NCBI GenBank assembly: GCA_030917725.1
Contig: JAUPUE010000042.1
Coordinates: forward strand, 1 to 44,141
DNA length: 44,141 bases
Direction of reading: 5' to 3'
DNA from: Patescibacteria group bacterium
GTDB lineage: Bacteria; Patescibacteriota; Minisyncoccia; Phycocordibacterales; EsbW-18
Shown: positions 30,875-38,753 of the stretch, one piece after another
How the letters are laid out: each line of letters opens with the position of its first letter
Position numbering within the stretch: the first letter of the stretch is position 1
Made by a program: the position numbers and the translations under genes
The notes under the pieces: model-generated
Seen by the model: the letters and a program-made list of their open reading frames with translations, nothing else
What the model was told of the DNA's origin: nothing
The model's database searches: none

Positions 30875-33103
30875 TCACTTGTTGAGAATTTCGGTAACTT
30901 CCACACCCTTACCAATATCTCTATCTGTATTTGGACCGAATGGTATGTTGATGAATTTAAACAAACCATCCTCCTTACCCTGTAAGAAAAGTTTGATATA
31001 AAGCTCCGCACCACTATTCACAGCATTATTACAGAGAGCGGGACTGAACATAACAAAAATCTTATCCTTTGCACCCACCTTTGGTGTTCTCACCTTTTCA
31101 TTCACATAGTCAAATGCGACATCTTTTGCGGTTCCAAAAAGTTCAGCAGAGAGTTGGGCAACTTCAACGATGCAAAACTTTCCTCCGGTCTTTGAATTAA
31201 ACGTATCGAATGTGCAGGTTTTTATCTGCTGATTATCAAGCACATTGATTGAAACATCGATATTTTCATCATCTGATTCATACATTACTACATCCTCAAA
31301 ATACTCCTTGTTATTGCTTATGAACTGCTTAAAGTTCGCTCGCAAAGTTGTTTCCTTAAAAAACTTATCATCACCAGTCGTTATCACATCGTCTATCTTT
31401 AAACCTTTCTCGTTTAAGATATCCAAATAAAGATCGGGGACTCCCTCTTTTTGATTAAAGCTATTGATGAGCTCTTCTCTATATTCCTCTGCGGTCTTTG
31501 ATTCCTTATTAATTGGAGATTGTCGTAACTCGTTAATACCTGTGGTGTCGTTAACGACAACAAGAAGCCGAGAGTTGATTCCCTCCTTCTTAAGAGACGC
31601 AACAATGTCCGTGGCCATATCAAAGGTGAGAATTGGAAACGTGGTCATTCCAAATTCATCTAGCAGACCGTGCAATCTTTCTGGAAGCAATCCTTTTATA
31701 CTTGGATAGAATCGGTTTTCTTTTGTGTCAGGGATACCCAGAAAGTGACCTCCCATGATGACAACTTCCGTATCCTCAGAACGAATAGAATTTTTAACGA
31801 GGTCTAAAATATCAGATCTATTTGAAATAATATTGGTGCGCTTCGAATACGCCACGTTCTTAAGTGCTTCAAGGTTCGGATTTTTGATAAGCCCGTTTCT
31901 CTTATCAAAGAAAAGCTTTATTTCTTGTAGAACCGTATCTATATCTTCTTCGGTATTATAAACACCAATACTTATACGCAATGTTTCATTGCCAAGAGTG
32001 TCAGACAAGGGAAATGCGCAATGCGAACCGTATCTTATGCAAATTTTTTGAGAAGCAAGATGCTCAGCAAGTTCTTTAACGTGAAAACCTTTGGTTGCCA
32101 GAGAAACTACTCCGATTTTCTTACTACTGTCTTTTGGTCCATAAACCTCAATACCTTCTATTTGTGATAGGCCGTCGAGAAGCTTTGTGGTTAAAAACAT
32201 CTCGTGCTCCCTTAACTCGTTCCAACCGATTGAACGGAGAAATCCAATCGCTTTTGATAGACCGACAATGTTCGAGGTGTTTGGGGTTCCTCCCTCAAGA
32301 ACGGAAAGGGATCCGTCATAATCAGGCGAGATCGTATCGCCATCGTCCCCGATTGTTATTGCAACATCCTTCACAGTTCCACCTCCCGCGCGCACAGGTT
32401 TTATAAGATGTTGGATGTCCTCGGAAACATAGAGAACACCGACTCCATCAGGCCCATACATTTTATGGCTTGAAAATGCGTAGAAGTCGGCTTTTATTGC
32501 CTTTACATCAACAGGAATGTGGGCGACTGCCTGTGTACCGTCGACGACATACAAAATATCTTTATTGAAAGATTTTATAACAGCCCCCATTTCTTCGACA
32601 GCATTAATATTTCCAAGAACGTTGGAGCAGTGGGCTACGGCCACTAGTTTTGTTTCTTTAGACAAGGCACTCTTAAGTTCTTCGACATCGACAAGACCAT
32701 CTTTTAGTCCGAGTAGTTTTATCTTGGAGCCCTTTGAAACCGCCTTCAGATATGGGAGAAGATTGGAGTGATGCTCAGCAACGGATACAAGAATTACATC
32801 TCCTTCTCCAAAGAGGTGCAAAACGGTGTCGATTGCAAGATTTACCGCATCAGTCGTATTGTTACTGAAAACAATTTCCTGTGGTCGGGCATTAATAAAA
32901 CCTGCGATTACACTTTTTGCTTCCTCGAGAAGTTCGAGACTTCTTCCGGCAACATTATGTGCGCTGCGGTTTGGATTGCCCCTAAATTCAAGAGTTTGGG
33001 TTATTCCTTTAATGACCCCATCTGGAACCTGTGTGGTAGCCGCGGAATCTAAATATATGTAGTTGTTTTTGCGAAAAAACGGAAAGCGTGACCTTATTTC
33101 CAT
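30875..33103 (-). CDS. Cysteine desulfurase (SufS-like) fused to an unknown C-terminal half
   Basis: A 742-residue protein. Residues 1 to about 405 are a group II cysteine desulfurase: PLP lysine K214 (S-S-H-K-M-Y-G-P-D-G), H-H at about 111-112, and the catalytic loop R-Y-G-S-H-C-A-F with C362. About 335 more residues follow that match no family I recognise. They include V-V-I-M-G-G-H-F-L-G-I-P, a second G-M-T-T-F-P-I-L-T-F-D segment and F-S-P-A-L-C-N-N-A. Sulfur transfer to an attached acceptor is one idea. ATG 33103 is used; a TTG at 33121 is less likely because TATAAT lies between them. Confidence 0.9.
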   Translation of the reverse strand: MEIRSRFPFFRKNNYIYLDSAATTQVPDGVIKGITQTLEFRGNPNRSAHNVAGRSLELLEEAKSVIAGFINARPQEIVFSNNTTDAVNLAIDTVLHLFGEGDVILVSVAEHHSNLLPYLKAVSKGSKIKLLGLKDGLVDVEELKSALSKETKLVAVAHCSNVLGNINAVEEMGAVIKSFNKDILYVVDGTQAVAHIPVDVKAIKADFYAFSSHKMYGPDGVGVLYVSEDIQHLIKPVRAGGGTVKDVAITIGDDGDTISPDYDGSLSVLEGGTPNTSNIVGLSKAIGFLRSIGWNELREHEMFLTTKLLDGLSQIEGIEVYGPKDSSKKIGVVSLATKGFHVKELAEHLASQKICIRYGSHCAFPLSDTLGNETLRISIGVYNTEEDIDTVLQEIKLFFDKRNGLIKNPNLEALKNVAYSKRTNIISNRSDILDLVKNSIRSEDTEVVIMGGHFLGIPDTKENRFYPSIKGLLPERLHGLLDEFGMTTFPILTFDMATDIVASLKKEGINSRLLVVVNDTTGINELRQSPINKESKTAEEYREELINSFNQKEGVPDLYLDILNEKGLKIDDVITTGDDKFFKETTLRANFKQFISNNKEYFEDVVMYESDDENIDVSINVLDNQQIKTCTFDTFNSKTGGKFCIVEVAQLSAELFGTAKDVAFDYVNEKVRTPKVGAKDKIFVMFSPALCNNAVNSGAELYIKLFLQGKEDGLFKFINIPFGPNTDRDIGKGVEVTEILNK

Positions 33104-33112
33104 AACAGAAAG

Positions 33113-33118
33113 ATTATA
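33113..33118 (-). promoter_or_regulatory. Consensus -10 (TATAAT) of the desulfurase fusion gene
   Basis: A perfect TATAAT ends 9 nt before ATG 33103, leaving a leader of 0-3 nt. Confidence 0.6.
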
Positions 33119-33250
33119 CAACGTAAATCACGAAGACTGAAGTGCGCGGATTACACACACTAAGAACGATAGTTAATTGGCACGAAAACAATCGCCTCGA
33201 CTCGGATGTGCATACCCCGGGCCCAAGTAGAACTCAATGTCGAAAAACAC

Positions 33251-33264
33251 GACCCCTCTCGGTC
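33251..33264 (-). terminator. Probable terminator of tRNA-Gln
   Basis: GACC and GGTC pair around a six-base loop; on the minus strand GTGTTTTTCG follows. It lies 22 nt after the tRNA end. The stem is short. Confidence 0.5.
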
Positions 33265-33285
33265 ACCTGACTTAGCATAAGCGTG

Positions 33286-33356
33286 TTGCCGGACTAGGAC
33301 TCGAACCTAGATACCCTCCTCCAGAGGGAGGTGTCCTACCATTAGACGATCCGGCA
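33286..33356 (-). tRNA. tRNA-Gln (anticodon CUG)
   Basis: Acceptor TGCCGGA/TCCGGCA, anticodon stem CCTCC/GGAGG with loop CTCTGGA (anticodon CTG), T loop TTCGAGT. No CCA encoded. It reads CAG codons. Its first 12 bases are repeated upstream at 33414-33425. Confidence 0.95.
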
Positions 33357-33425
33357 CTGTTTGTATTCAACCACCGAGGGGTCTGTCCCGCGAAGCCTGA
33401 AGGGCGAAGTGGGACGATCCGGCAG
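33345..33425 (-). repeat. Duplicated 5' end of tRNA-Gln flanking a hairpin insert
   Basis: The 12-mer TGCCGGATCGTC at the tRNA 5' end (33345-33356) recurs exactly at 33414-33425. The 57 bp between include a hairpin bounded by GTCCC and GGGAC arms (33389-33415). The layout mirrors the tRNA-Thr element at 40819-40886. Confidence 0.7.
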
Positions 33426-33514
33426 TATTACGTCAACGACGATAAAATACAACAAAAAAGGCCTAAAAACAATAGTTTATGGAATCCTCATCTCCCTTAT
33501 GAGAACCTTCCCTA

Positions 33515-33895
33515 ATGAAGAAAGATTTTGATGAGTGGAATGAAATCAAAAAAGAAACAGATGACAGCAGTCCTCGCCTCTACACCGTTCGAGAGATATG
33601 GTGGTGTCGTTTTGGCTTAAATATCGGAACTGAGCAAAACGGTGGTGATCAATTTTCTCGGCCTTGCATCATTTTAAGGGGATTCGGTCCAGATGCATGT
33701 TTGATAGCACCATTGACCACATCCAGAAAAGAACATCATCACCGAATCCCAATCGGAACGGTGTCGGGTCGAAGCGCAAAAGCCAATCTTTCCCAAATAA
33801 AGACAATTGATACTCGTCGACTGATACGAAAGGTGGGATTTTTGGAAAAAGATATCTTTGAGATTCTACGAAAAAACGCCAGAACTTTGTTCTGA
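33515..33895 (+). CDS. MazF/PemK-type toxin, apparently solitary
   Basis: A 126-residue PemK/MazF-family endoribonuclease. Family blocks are V-R-E-I-W-W-C-R-F-G-L-N-I-G (about 24-37), F-S-R-P-C-I-I-L-R (about 47-55), L-I-A-P-L-T-T-S (about 62-69), and L-S-Q-I-K-T-I-D-T-R-R-L (about 91-102). It should cut mRNA at short sequence motifs. No antitoxin ORF is seen directly before or after it. The first about 20 residues are charged, K-K-D-F-D-E-W-N-E-I-K-K, and not part of the toxin fold. The terminator overlaps its last codons. Confidence 0.88.
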   Translation: MKKDFDEWNEIKKETDDSSPRLYTVREIWWCRFGLNIGTEQNGGDQFSRPCIILRGFGPDACLIAPLTTSRKEHHHRIPIGTVSGRSAKANLSQIKTIDTRRLIRKVGFLEKDIFEILRKNARTLF

Positions 33896-33904
33896 CGTTT
33901 TTAT
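33871..33904 (+). terminator. Terminator overlapping the end of the mazF-like gene
   Basis: AACG-C-CAGAAC pairs with GTTCTG-A-CGTT (one mismatch), then TTTTT. The stop codon (TGA 33893-33895) lies inside the 3' arm, so a terminating ribosome would melt the stem. Confidence 0.75.
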
Positions 33905-34046
33905 CCTTTTGCCCCTTGTGGGGGCGAGGCCGAAGCCAACTATGCATACAGTATACAGTACGGGTCAGCCGGAGCAAATCTTACTTTATCAAGACTTTAA
34001 AGCGCCGTATTTGAACGCCTCTCAACAGAAGACATGGCCGAGGAAC

Positions 34047-34265
34047 CTAGAGCTCCTTGAACTCTTTGAGATCCCTGTCAGGAAGGTAGAGAATGAGAAA
34101 ACCGCCAAAGATACCGCCAATGGCGAGATAGAGATGGTTGTTGTTAAAGAAAATGAGATCGGCCAAGTCGAGCACATACCAGATGCCACGCCACACCAAG
34201 ACAACACCAAGGACGATAGAAAAGTCACGTGCAAGTTCTCCAAATGTCTCAATCTTTTTTCTCAT
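34047..34265 (-). CDS. Small two-helix membrane protein
   Basis: A 72-residue protein with two membrane segments (about 15-33 and 44-61) joined by D-L-A-D-L-I-F-F-N-N-N-H. The N-terminus R-K-K-I-E-T-F-G-E-L-A-R-D-F-S-I is amphipathic and the C-terminus D-R-D-L-K-E-F-K-E-L charged. I recall similar small proteins in CPR genomes, but no function. It starts 12 nt after pyrG and ends the prfB-ftsEX-pyrG operon. A large plus-strand frame overlaps it, but is judged a shadow. Confidence 0.75.
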   Translation of the reverse strand: MRKKIETFGELARDFSIVLGVVLVWRGIWYVLDLADLIFFNNNHLYLAIGGIFGGFLILYLPDRDLKEFKEL

Positions 34266-34277
34266 GTGAGTATTAGT

Positions 34278-35933
34278 TTAACGTTTTTTATTTTTTTGAC
34301 CACGCTTGCTCGCCGCTTTTGCAAATGCAGTAAAAAGCGGATGCGGAGCAAGCGGGCGCGCTAGGAACTCGGGATGGAACTGCGCACCAACGAAGAACGG
34401 GTGAACCTTCTTTGGAAGCTCAGCGATTTCCATGAGGATGCCATCGGGAGATGTGCCCGAGAAGACGATGCCCGCATCGGTAAGCTGCTGAACGTATTCG
34501 GGATTGACCTCATAGCGATGTCGATGACGTTCGATGATCGTGGAGCTTTTGTATGCATCAGCAGCATGGGTTCCCTTTTTGATATGAGCGGGATACGCGC
34601 CCAAACGCATTGATGCACCATAGCGATTGTCTTTGAGAAGGACTTTTTGTTCAGGAAGGATATCAATAACAGGATGCTTTGTTTTTGGAGAGACTTCGGT
34701 CGTGTGTGCGTCTTTGAGCTTCGCGACATTACGGGCAAATTCGACCACCATGAGCTGCATGCCGTAGCAGAGGCCAAGATATGGGATGTTGTGTGTGCGA
34801 GCGTAACGGATAGCGTTGAGCTTTCCTTCGATGCCCGATGAACCGAATCCCCCCGGCACAATAACGCCGTCGAACTTGGCGAGCATCGCAACCTTGTTCT
34901 TCTTTCCTTCGAATTCACGCGCGCTGATCCATGTGAGCTTTGGTGTTCGATTCACCGAATATGCGGAATAGCGGATCGCCTCGATGACAGAGACGTAGGC
35001 GTCGGCGAGCGTGAAGTCGCCGCTGTCAAAATATTTTCCGACGACGGCAATCGAGAGCTCCGGCTTCTTCGCATTTCCCTTCTTCACGAATGTCTCCCAT
35101 GGTCCAAATTTTGGTGTGCCGAGCTTGAGGTGGAGAATCTTGGTGAGCTCGCCATCAACGCCCTGACGGTGCAGTTCGAGCGGGATGCCATAGACGTTCT
35201 TTACGTCCGGAAGCGATACCACACGCGCCGGAGCGAGATTACATGCAAGAGCGAGCTTGGCGCGGCGTTTGTCGTCCATGGCAACAGCACTGCGAGCGAT
35301 GAGGAGGTCAGCGTTCACGCCGTGTGAGTTGAGCGCTTGCGCAGCGATACGCGTGGGTCGTGTCTTCATCTCGCCCATGTGCTGTGGCATCGGCAGGTAA
35401 CCAACGAGAACAATCGCAACATCTTCGGGGCGCGTGAGCTTGAGCACGCGCGCGGCTTCGATGAACATGATGTTCTGATAGTCACCGATGGTTCCGCCGA
35501 TTTCGACAAGCGTAATATCAGAACGATTCTCGCGCTCAGCTTGCGTGATTCGTTCGGTGATTTCATCAACGATATGCGGAATCGCTTCGACACATTTGCC
35601 ACCGTACCCAAGAGAACGTTCACGCGCGATGACACTGCTGTAGACCATACCACTCGTCATGTAATCGATGCTCTGTCCCGAAAGATTGAGGAAACGCTCA
35701 TACGTACCCATATCCTGATCAGTCTCGAGCCCACTCTCCATAACGAAAACCTCACCGTGTTCGGTGGGGTTCATAGTGCCTGCGTCGACGTTGAGATAGG
35801 GGTCGGCTTTGACGAGGTTAGCGCGGAATCCGCGTGCCTGCATGATGTTGCCGAGCGAGGCAGAAACAATTCCTTTGCCGATTCCGGACATCACCCCGCC
35901 GATTACGAACACATAGGAATGTTTCTTTTTCAT
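34278..35933 (-). CDS. pyrG: CTP synthase
   Basis: A 551-residue CTP synthase: an N-terminal synthetase domain with G-G-V-M-S-G-I-G-K-G-I (12-22), D-P-Y-L-N-V-D-A-G-T-M-N-P (44-56) and E-I-G-G-T-I-G-D-Y, and a C-terminal class I glutaminase with nucleophile in G-L-C-Y-G-M-Q and the H-P-E-F motif. It makes CTP from UTP, ATP and glutamine. The tail is lysine/arginine-rich (K-R-G-Q-K-N-K-K-R). AAGGTG before ATG 35933 is a fair Shine-Dalgarno. It lies 3 nt after ftsX, an unusual partner, probably just operon packing. Confidence 0.98.
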   Translation of the reverse strand: MKKKHSYVFVIGGVMSGIGKGIVSASLGNIMQARGFRANLVKADPYLNVDAGTMNPTEHGEVFVMESGLETDQDMGTYERFLNLSGQSIDYMTSGMVYSSVIARERSLGYGGKCVEAIPHIVDEITERITQAERENRSDITLVEIGGTIGDYQNIMFIEAARVLKLTRPEDVAIVLVGYLPMPQHMGEMKTRPTRIAAQALNSHGVNADLLIARSAVAMDDKRRAKLALACNLAPARVVSLPDVKNVYGIPLELHRQGVDGELTKILHLKLGTPKFGPWETFVKKGNAKKPELSIAVVGKYFDSGDFTLADAYVSVIEAIRYSAYSVNRTPKLTWISAREFEGKKNKVAMLAKFDGVIVPGGFGSSGIEGKLNAIRYARTHNIPYLGLCYGMQLMVVEFARNVAKLKDAHTTEVSPKTKHPVIDILPEQKVLLKDNRYGASMRLGAYPAHIKKGTHAADAYKSSTIIERHRHRYEVNPEYVQQLTDAGIVFSGTSPDGILMEIAELPKKVHPFFVGAQFHPEFLARPLAPHPLFTAFAKAASKRGQKNKKR

Positions 35934-35936
35934 ACG

Positions 35937-36863
35937 CTACACCTTGAGATAACGTCGTACCGCCATATAGCTCGAAAGCGCTCCGAGACCGATGCCCGCC
36001 GCCATAAGGAGGAGGAACATCTGCCCAAAGTTCGAGACGTAATAATCAAAGATATTGATTGCACCGAAGAAACGCTCGGTGAATGGACCCATCCACAGTG
36101 TGAGCGGATAGTAGAGCACAAGAACGATAATGCTTGCAGCAATGCCATACATGATACCTTCGACAACAAATGGTCCACGCACGTATGCCGATGAGGCTCC
36201 GACGAGACGCATAACCGAGATTTCTTCACGAGCGGTGTAAATAGCAAGACGAACCGTGTTGAACGTGATGATGACGGAAAGAAGGATGAGAACAATCGAA
36301 AGCACAAAACCAAGACGCTCAGATGAATCGACAATCTGCGAGAGCTTCTCGATAATTGGCTTGTTGTTGGTGTAGTTCACCTTTTCGATGATGACCTGGT
36401 TTCCTGAGCCGAGTGCTGCATCGCTCGCAAGGTATGCTGCGATTGATTCATATTGTGATGTCTCACGGGCCTTCACATTGAAGACCGCGCCGAGCGGGTT
36501 GTCTTCGAGCTCGGCGAGTGCATTGATGATAGTCTGATCGTCGCCGTGCTTCTCTTTGAAATCAGCGAGTGCTTGTTCGCGCGAGACGTATTCGACAGCA
36601 GAGACTTCTGGAAGAGCTTCGAGTGATGATTTGAGCGCAAGAATATCTGACTCAGGAGCATTCGTCATAAAGTAGACGTTAACGTCCACCTTTGCACGGA
36701 GCTGACCAAGCGATGCATCAAGAATGGCGCCCGAAAAGACAACAGCACCGAGTGTGAAAAGCGTAACCACCATAATGAGAACTGATGCAAGCGACACAAA
36801 GCCGTTGCGCCAAAAGTTCACAAAGCCCGCATTGAGTATTCTTTTTGTTGCGATCCAGAACAT
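35937..36863 (-). CDS. ftsX: Cell division protein FtsX
   Basis: A 308-residue four-helix FtsX: TM1 (about 22-46), an extracellular domain (about 55-180) with V-D-V-N-V-Y-F and S-A-V-E-Y-V-S-R-E-Q-A, TM2 (about 185-210), then E-I-S-V-M-R-L-V-G-A-S, the conserved loop, and two more helices (about 228-250, 275-298). With FtsE it couples ATP hydrolysis in the cytoplasm to activation of wall hydrolases. The hydrolase-like proteins at 15-17.7 kb are candidate clients, by inference. It starts 9 nt after ftsE. Confidence 0.96.
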   Translation of the reverse strand: MFWIATKRILNAGFVNFWRNGFVSLASVLIMVVTLFTLGAVVFSGAILDASLGQLRAKVDVNVYFMTNAPESDILALKSSLEALPEVSAVEYVSREQALADFKEKHGDDQTIINALAELEDNPLGAVFNVKARETSQYESIAAYLASDAALGSGNQVIIEKVNYTNNKPIIEKLSQIVDSSERLGFVLSIVLILLSVIITFNTVRLAIYTAREEISVMRLVGASSAYVRGPFVVEGIMYGIAASIIVLVLYYPLTLWMGPFTERFFGAINIFDYYVSNFGQMFLLLMAAGIGLGALSSYMAVRRYLKV

Positions 36864-36872
36864 AAATATGTA

Positions 36873-37553
36873 TTAGAGGACGTACCTGCCATCTTCGTCG
36901 TCGCGCACAATCCGGCCGTGATCCATCGTAATAACGCGCTTGCCGAGACTGTCGATGACGCCCTTGTTGTGCGTGGTAAGCAAGACGGTTGTTCCAAGAT
37001 CGTTAATCTTTTTGAGAATTTGAACGACTTCGTAGGTGTTGAGCGGGTCGAGGTTACCAGTTGGTTCGTCGGCGACGAGCACGTCGGGTTGGTTGACGAT
37101 TGCGCGTGCAATCGCGAGACGCTGCTTCTCACCACCTGACATCTGGTGCGGGAACTTCCATGCTTTGCCTGCAAGACCGACGAGGTCGAGCGCGTATGGT
37201 ACGTCGCTCTCGATTTCATCATCGTGTCGTCCTGCTGCTTCCATCGCAAATGCAATGTTCTCAAACGCAGTCTTTTGAGGTAAGAGTCTGAAGTCTTGGA
37301 AAATCATCCCGATGCGACGACGCATGTCGCTAATCTGACGCTTGGGAAGCGTGTGGATGTTTTGCTCACCAAGAAACACCGAGCCTTCGCTTGGATATTC
37401 TTCTGCAAGAAGAAGTTTGAGAAGTGTGGTCTTCCCTGCTCCCGAATGGCCAACAATGGAAACAAACTCCGCGGGAGCAATCTTGAACGAGATGTTCTCG
37501 AGTGCTATGGAATTATCGAGGTAGGTCTTTGATACGTTATCAAAAAGGATCAT
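36873..37553 (-). CDS. ftsE: Cell division ATPase FtsE
   Basis: A 226-residue ABC ATPase: Walker A G-H-S-G-A-G-K-T-T (35-43), Q-loop I-F-Q-D-F-R-L-L-P, signature M-S-G-G-E-K-Q-R, Walker B V-L-V-A-D-E-P-T-G-N-L-D, H-loop T-T-H-N. The R-R-R-I-G-M-I-F-Q-D-F-R-L-L block is typical of FtsE. It lies between prfB and ftsX with small gaps; the prfB-ftsE-ftsX order is common in bacteria. The end (D-E-D-G-R-Y-V-L) is complete. Confidence 0.97.
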   Translation of the reverse strand: MILFDNVSKTYLDNSIALENISFKIAPAEFVSIVGHSGAGKTTLLKLLLAEEYPSEGSVFLGEQNIHTLPKRQISDMRRRIGMIFQDFRLLPQKTAFENIAFAMEAAGRHDDEIESDVPYALDLVGLAGKAWKFPHQMSGGEKQRLAIARAIVNQPDVLVADEPTGNLDPLNTYEVVQILKKINDLGTTVLLTTHNKGVIDSLGKRVITMDHGRIVRDDEDGRYVL

Positions 37554-37564
37554 CGGTTGGTTGA

Positions 37565-38440
37565 TTAGGAAAGGTTCTTCTCTGCCTCAATGAATTCATC
37601 GAGATCGCCATCATCAAGCACGCGCTCGACGTTGCGGGTCTCTACTTCGGTACGATGGTCTTTAACGAGCTTGTAGGGATGGAGGACATACGATCGTATC
37701 TGATTTCCCCACTGTGCTTCGGTGGTCGACGCAACTGACATACCGCGCGCGACCGCCTTCGCATCCTCCTCCTGCTTATGATACAGCTTGCCGCGAAGTA
37801 TTTCCAGCGCATATGCCTTGTTTTGTGCCTGGCTTCGTTCTGTGTCGATGTGGACAGCAAGACCGGTGGGTGTATGTACGATACGAACGGCACTTTCGCG
37901 TTTGTTGACGTTCTGCCCGCCCGGTCCTCCAGAGCGTGTGAACTGAATATCAAGCTCTTCGGATGGAATCAAAAGCTCAGTCTCTGCAAAAACTGGCATC
38001 ACTTCGACCATGGCAAACGATGTATGACGTTTTTCATTTGCATTGAACGGCGAGACACGTACCAAGCGGTGTACGCCTGACTCATGCTTGAGTGTGCCGT
38101 AGACATCCTTTCCTTTTATCTCGATGGTGATGTTCCGAACCCCGCCGTGTTCGTTCTCATTTTGGTGGATAATCGTGTAGTCCCATCCTTTACGTGCAAT
38201 GTATGCGAAGTACATTTTTATGAGCATGAGGGAGAAGTCCTCAGCATCAAGACCGCCCGCTCCAGCAAAGACCGTGAGCAACGCGCCGCCACGATCGTAC
38301 TGTCCTTTGCCTTCAATTGCGTCTTTGAGGTCGTGGTACTCCTTGATGATTGCCTGTGCACCGTCTTTATCAGACCAAAAATCAGGGGCCGCCATAGCTG
38401 CCTCGATCTCGGCGATGCGTTGCTGATTCGTTTCGTTCAC
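37565..38440 (-). CDS. prfB: Peptide chain release factor 2, short N-terminal domain
   Basis: A 291-residue RF2, about 70 residues shorter than typical. The stop-recognition tripeptide S-P-F (130-132) and the catalytic G-G-Q (174-176, S-G-G-P-G-G-Q-N-V-N) are present, so it reads UGA and UAA. The missing part is in N-terminal domain 1, where E-Y-H-D-L-K-D-A-I runs almost straight into L-L-T-V-F-A-G-A-G-G. No programmed frameshift site is needed. The start is GTG 38440: the -10 TATACT ends exactly 6 nt before it, so the mRNA should be leaderless. Confidence 0.95.
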   Translation of the reverse strand: MNETNQQRIAEIEAAMAAPDFWSDKDGAQAIIKEYHDLKDAIEGKGQYDRGGALLTVFAGAGGLDAEDFSLMLIKMYFAYIARKGWDYTIIHQNENEHGGVRNITIEIKGKDVYGTLKHESGVHRLVRVSPFNANEKRHTSFAMVEVMPVFAETELLIPSEELDIQFTRSGGPGGQNVNKRESAVRIVHTPTGLAVHIDTERSQAQNKAYALEILRGKLYHKQEEDAKAVARGMSVASTTEAQWGNQIRSYVLHPYKLVKDHRTEVETRNVERVLDDGDLDEFIEAEKNLS

Positions 38441-38446
38441 GGAGAG

Positions 38447-38455
38447 AGTATACCA
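38447..38455 (-). promoter_or_regulatory. Extended -10 (TGGTATACT), leaderless prfB promoter
   Basis: TGGTATACT, then CTCTCC, then GTG on the minus strand. The sixth base after the box is directly before GTG, so +1 coincides with the start codon. Confidence 0.7.
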
Positions 38456-38490
38456 GCTGCCAGCTACCGGCTACCAGGTTCCAGCTTCCC
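38453..38490. repeat. AGCTGG/CCAGCT-type low-complexity repeat before prfB
   Basis: Imperfect tandem copies of CAGCTACCGG- and CAGGTTCCAGC-like units, with several small inverted matches. It lies between the prfB promoter and the dispersed repeat copy. Confidence 0.5.
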
Positions 38491-38578
38491 GAAATACATG
38501 GCGCAGAGCGGAGTGGATCCGGGTTTTTCCGAGCCTGCGAGGACAAAACACGGACCACGCAGCGAGAGTCATACCACG
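38490..38578 (-). repeat. Dispersed repeat, short copy (89 bp), upstream of prfB
   Basis: Matches 3688-3807 almost base for base, apart from the 31-bp hairpin insert that this copy lacks. It ends 49 bp before the prfB start, same orientation. It includes a GGATCCGGGTTTTTCCGAGC block. Confidence 0.8.
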
Positions 38579-38625
38579 ACTCAAACATTGGAATTCGGCC
38601 ACTTTTGTTGTACTTTACTGATTGC

Positions 38626-38698
38626 GCCACTGTAGCTCAGTTGGTAGAGCACTACTTTCGTAAAGTAGGGGTCATCAGTTCGATCCTGATCAGTGGCT
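38626..38698 (+). tRNA. tRNA-Thr (anticodon CGU)
   Basis: Acceptor GCCACTG/CAGTGGC, D stem GCTC/GAGC, anticodon stem CTACT/AGTAG with loop TTCGTAA (anticodon CGT), T loop TTCGATC, discriminator T. No CCA encoded. Followed after 9 nt by a terminator. Confidence 0.96.
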
Positions 38699-38707
38699 CC
38701 AGACAAC

Positions 38708-38733
38708 AAAAGCTCCCCTCTCGGGGAGCTTTT
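38708..38733. terminator. Bidirectional terminator
   Basis: AAAAGCTCCCC and GGGGAGCTTTT with loop TCTC. It serves tRNA-Thr on the plus strand and the acidic protein gene on the minus strand. Confidence 0.88.
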
Positions 38734-38753
38734 ATATTGACGGTCAGATGAGC

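Noticed and set aside
33858..34364. A 168-codon plus-strand frame
   Set aside because: It lies antisense to the small membrane protein and the end of pyrG, and has no domain; codon pattern is a shadow.
35337..36194. A 285-codon plus-strand frame
   Set aside because: Fully antisense to pyrG and ftsX, which are certain genes.
37565..38440. Recoded UGA as in Gracilibacteria or SR1
   Set aside because: RF2 is present, and genes end cleanly at TGA (for example at 19286 and 33895) with no in-frame TGA inside conserved domains.
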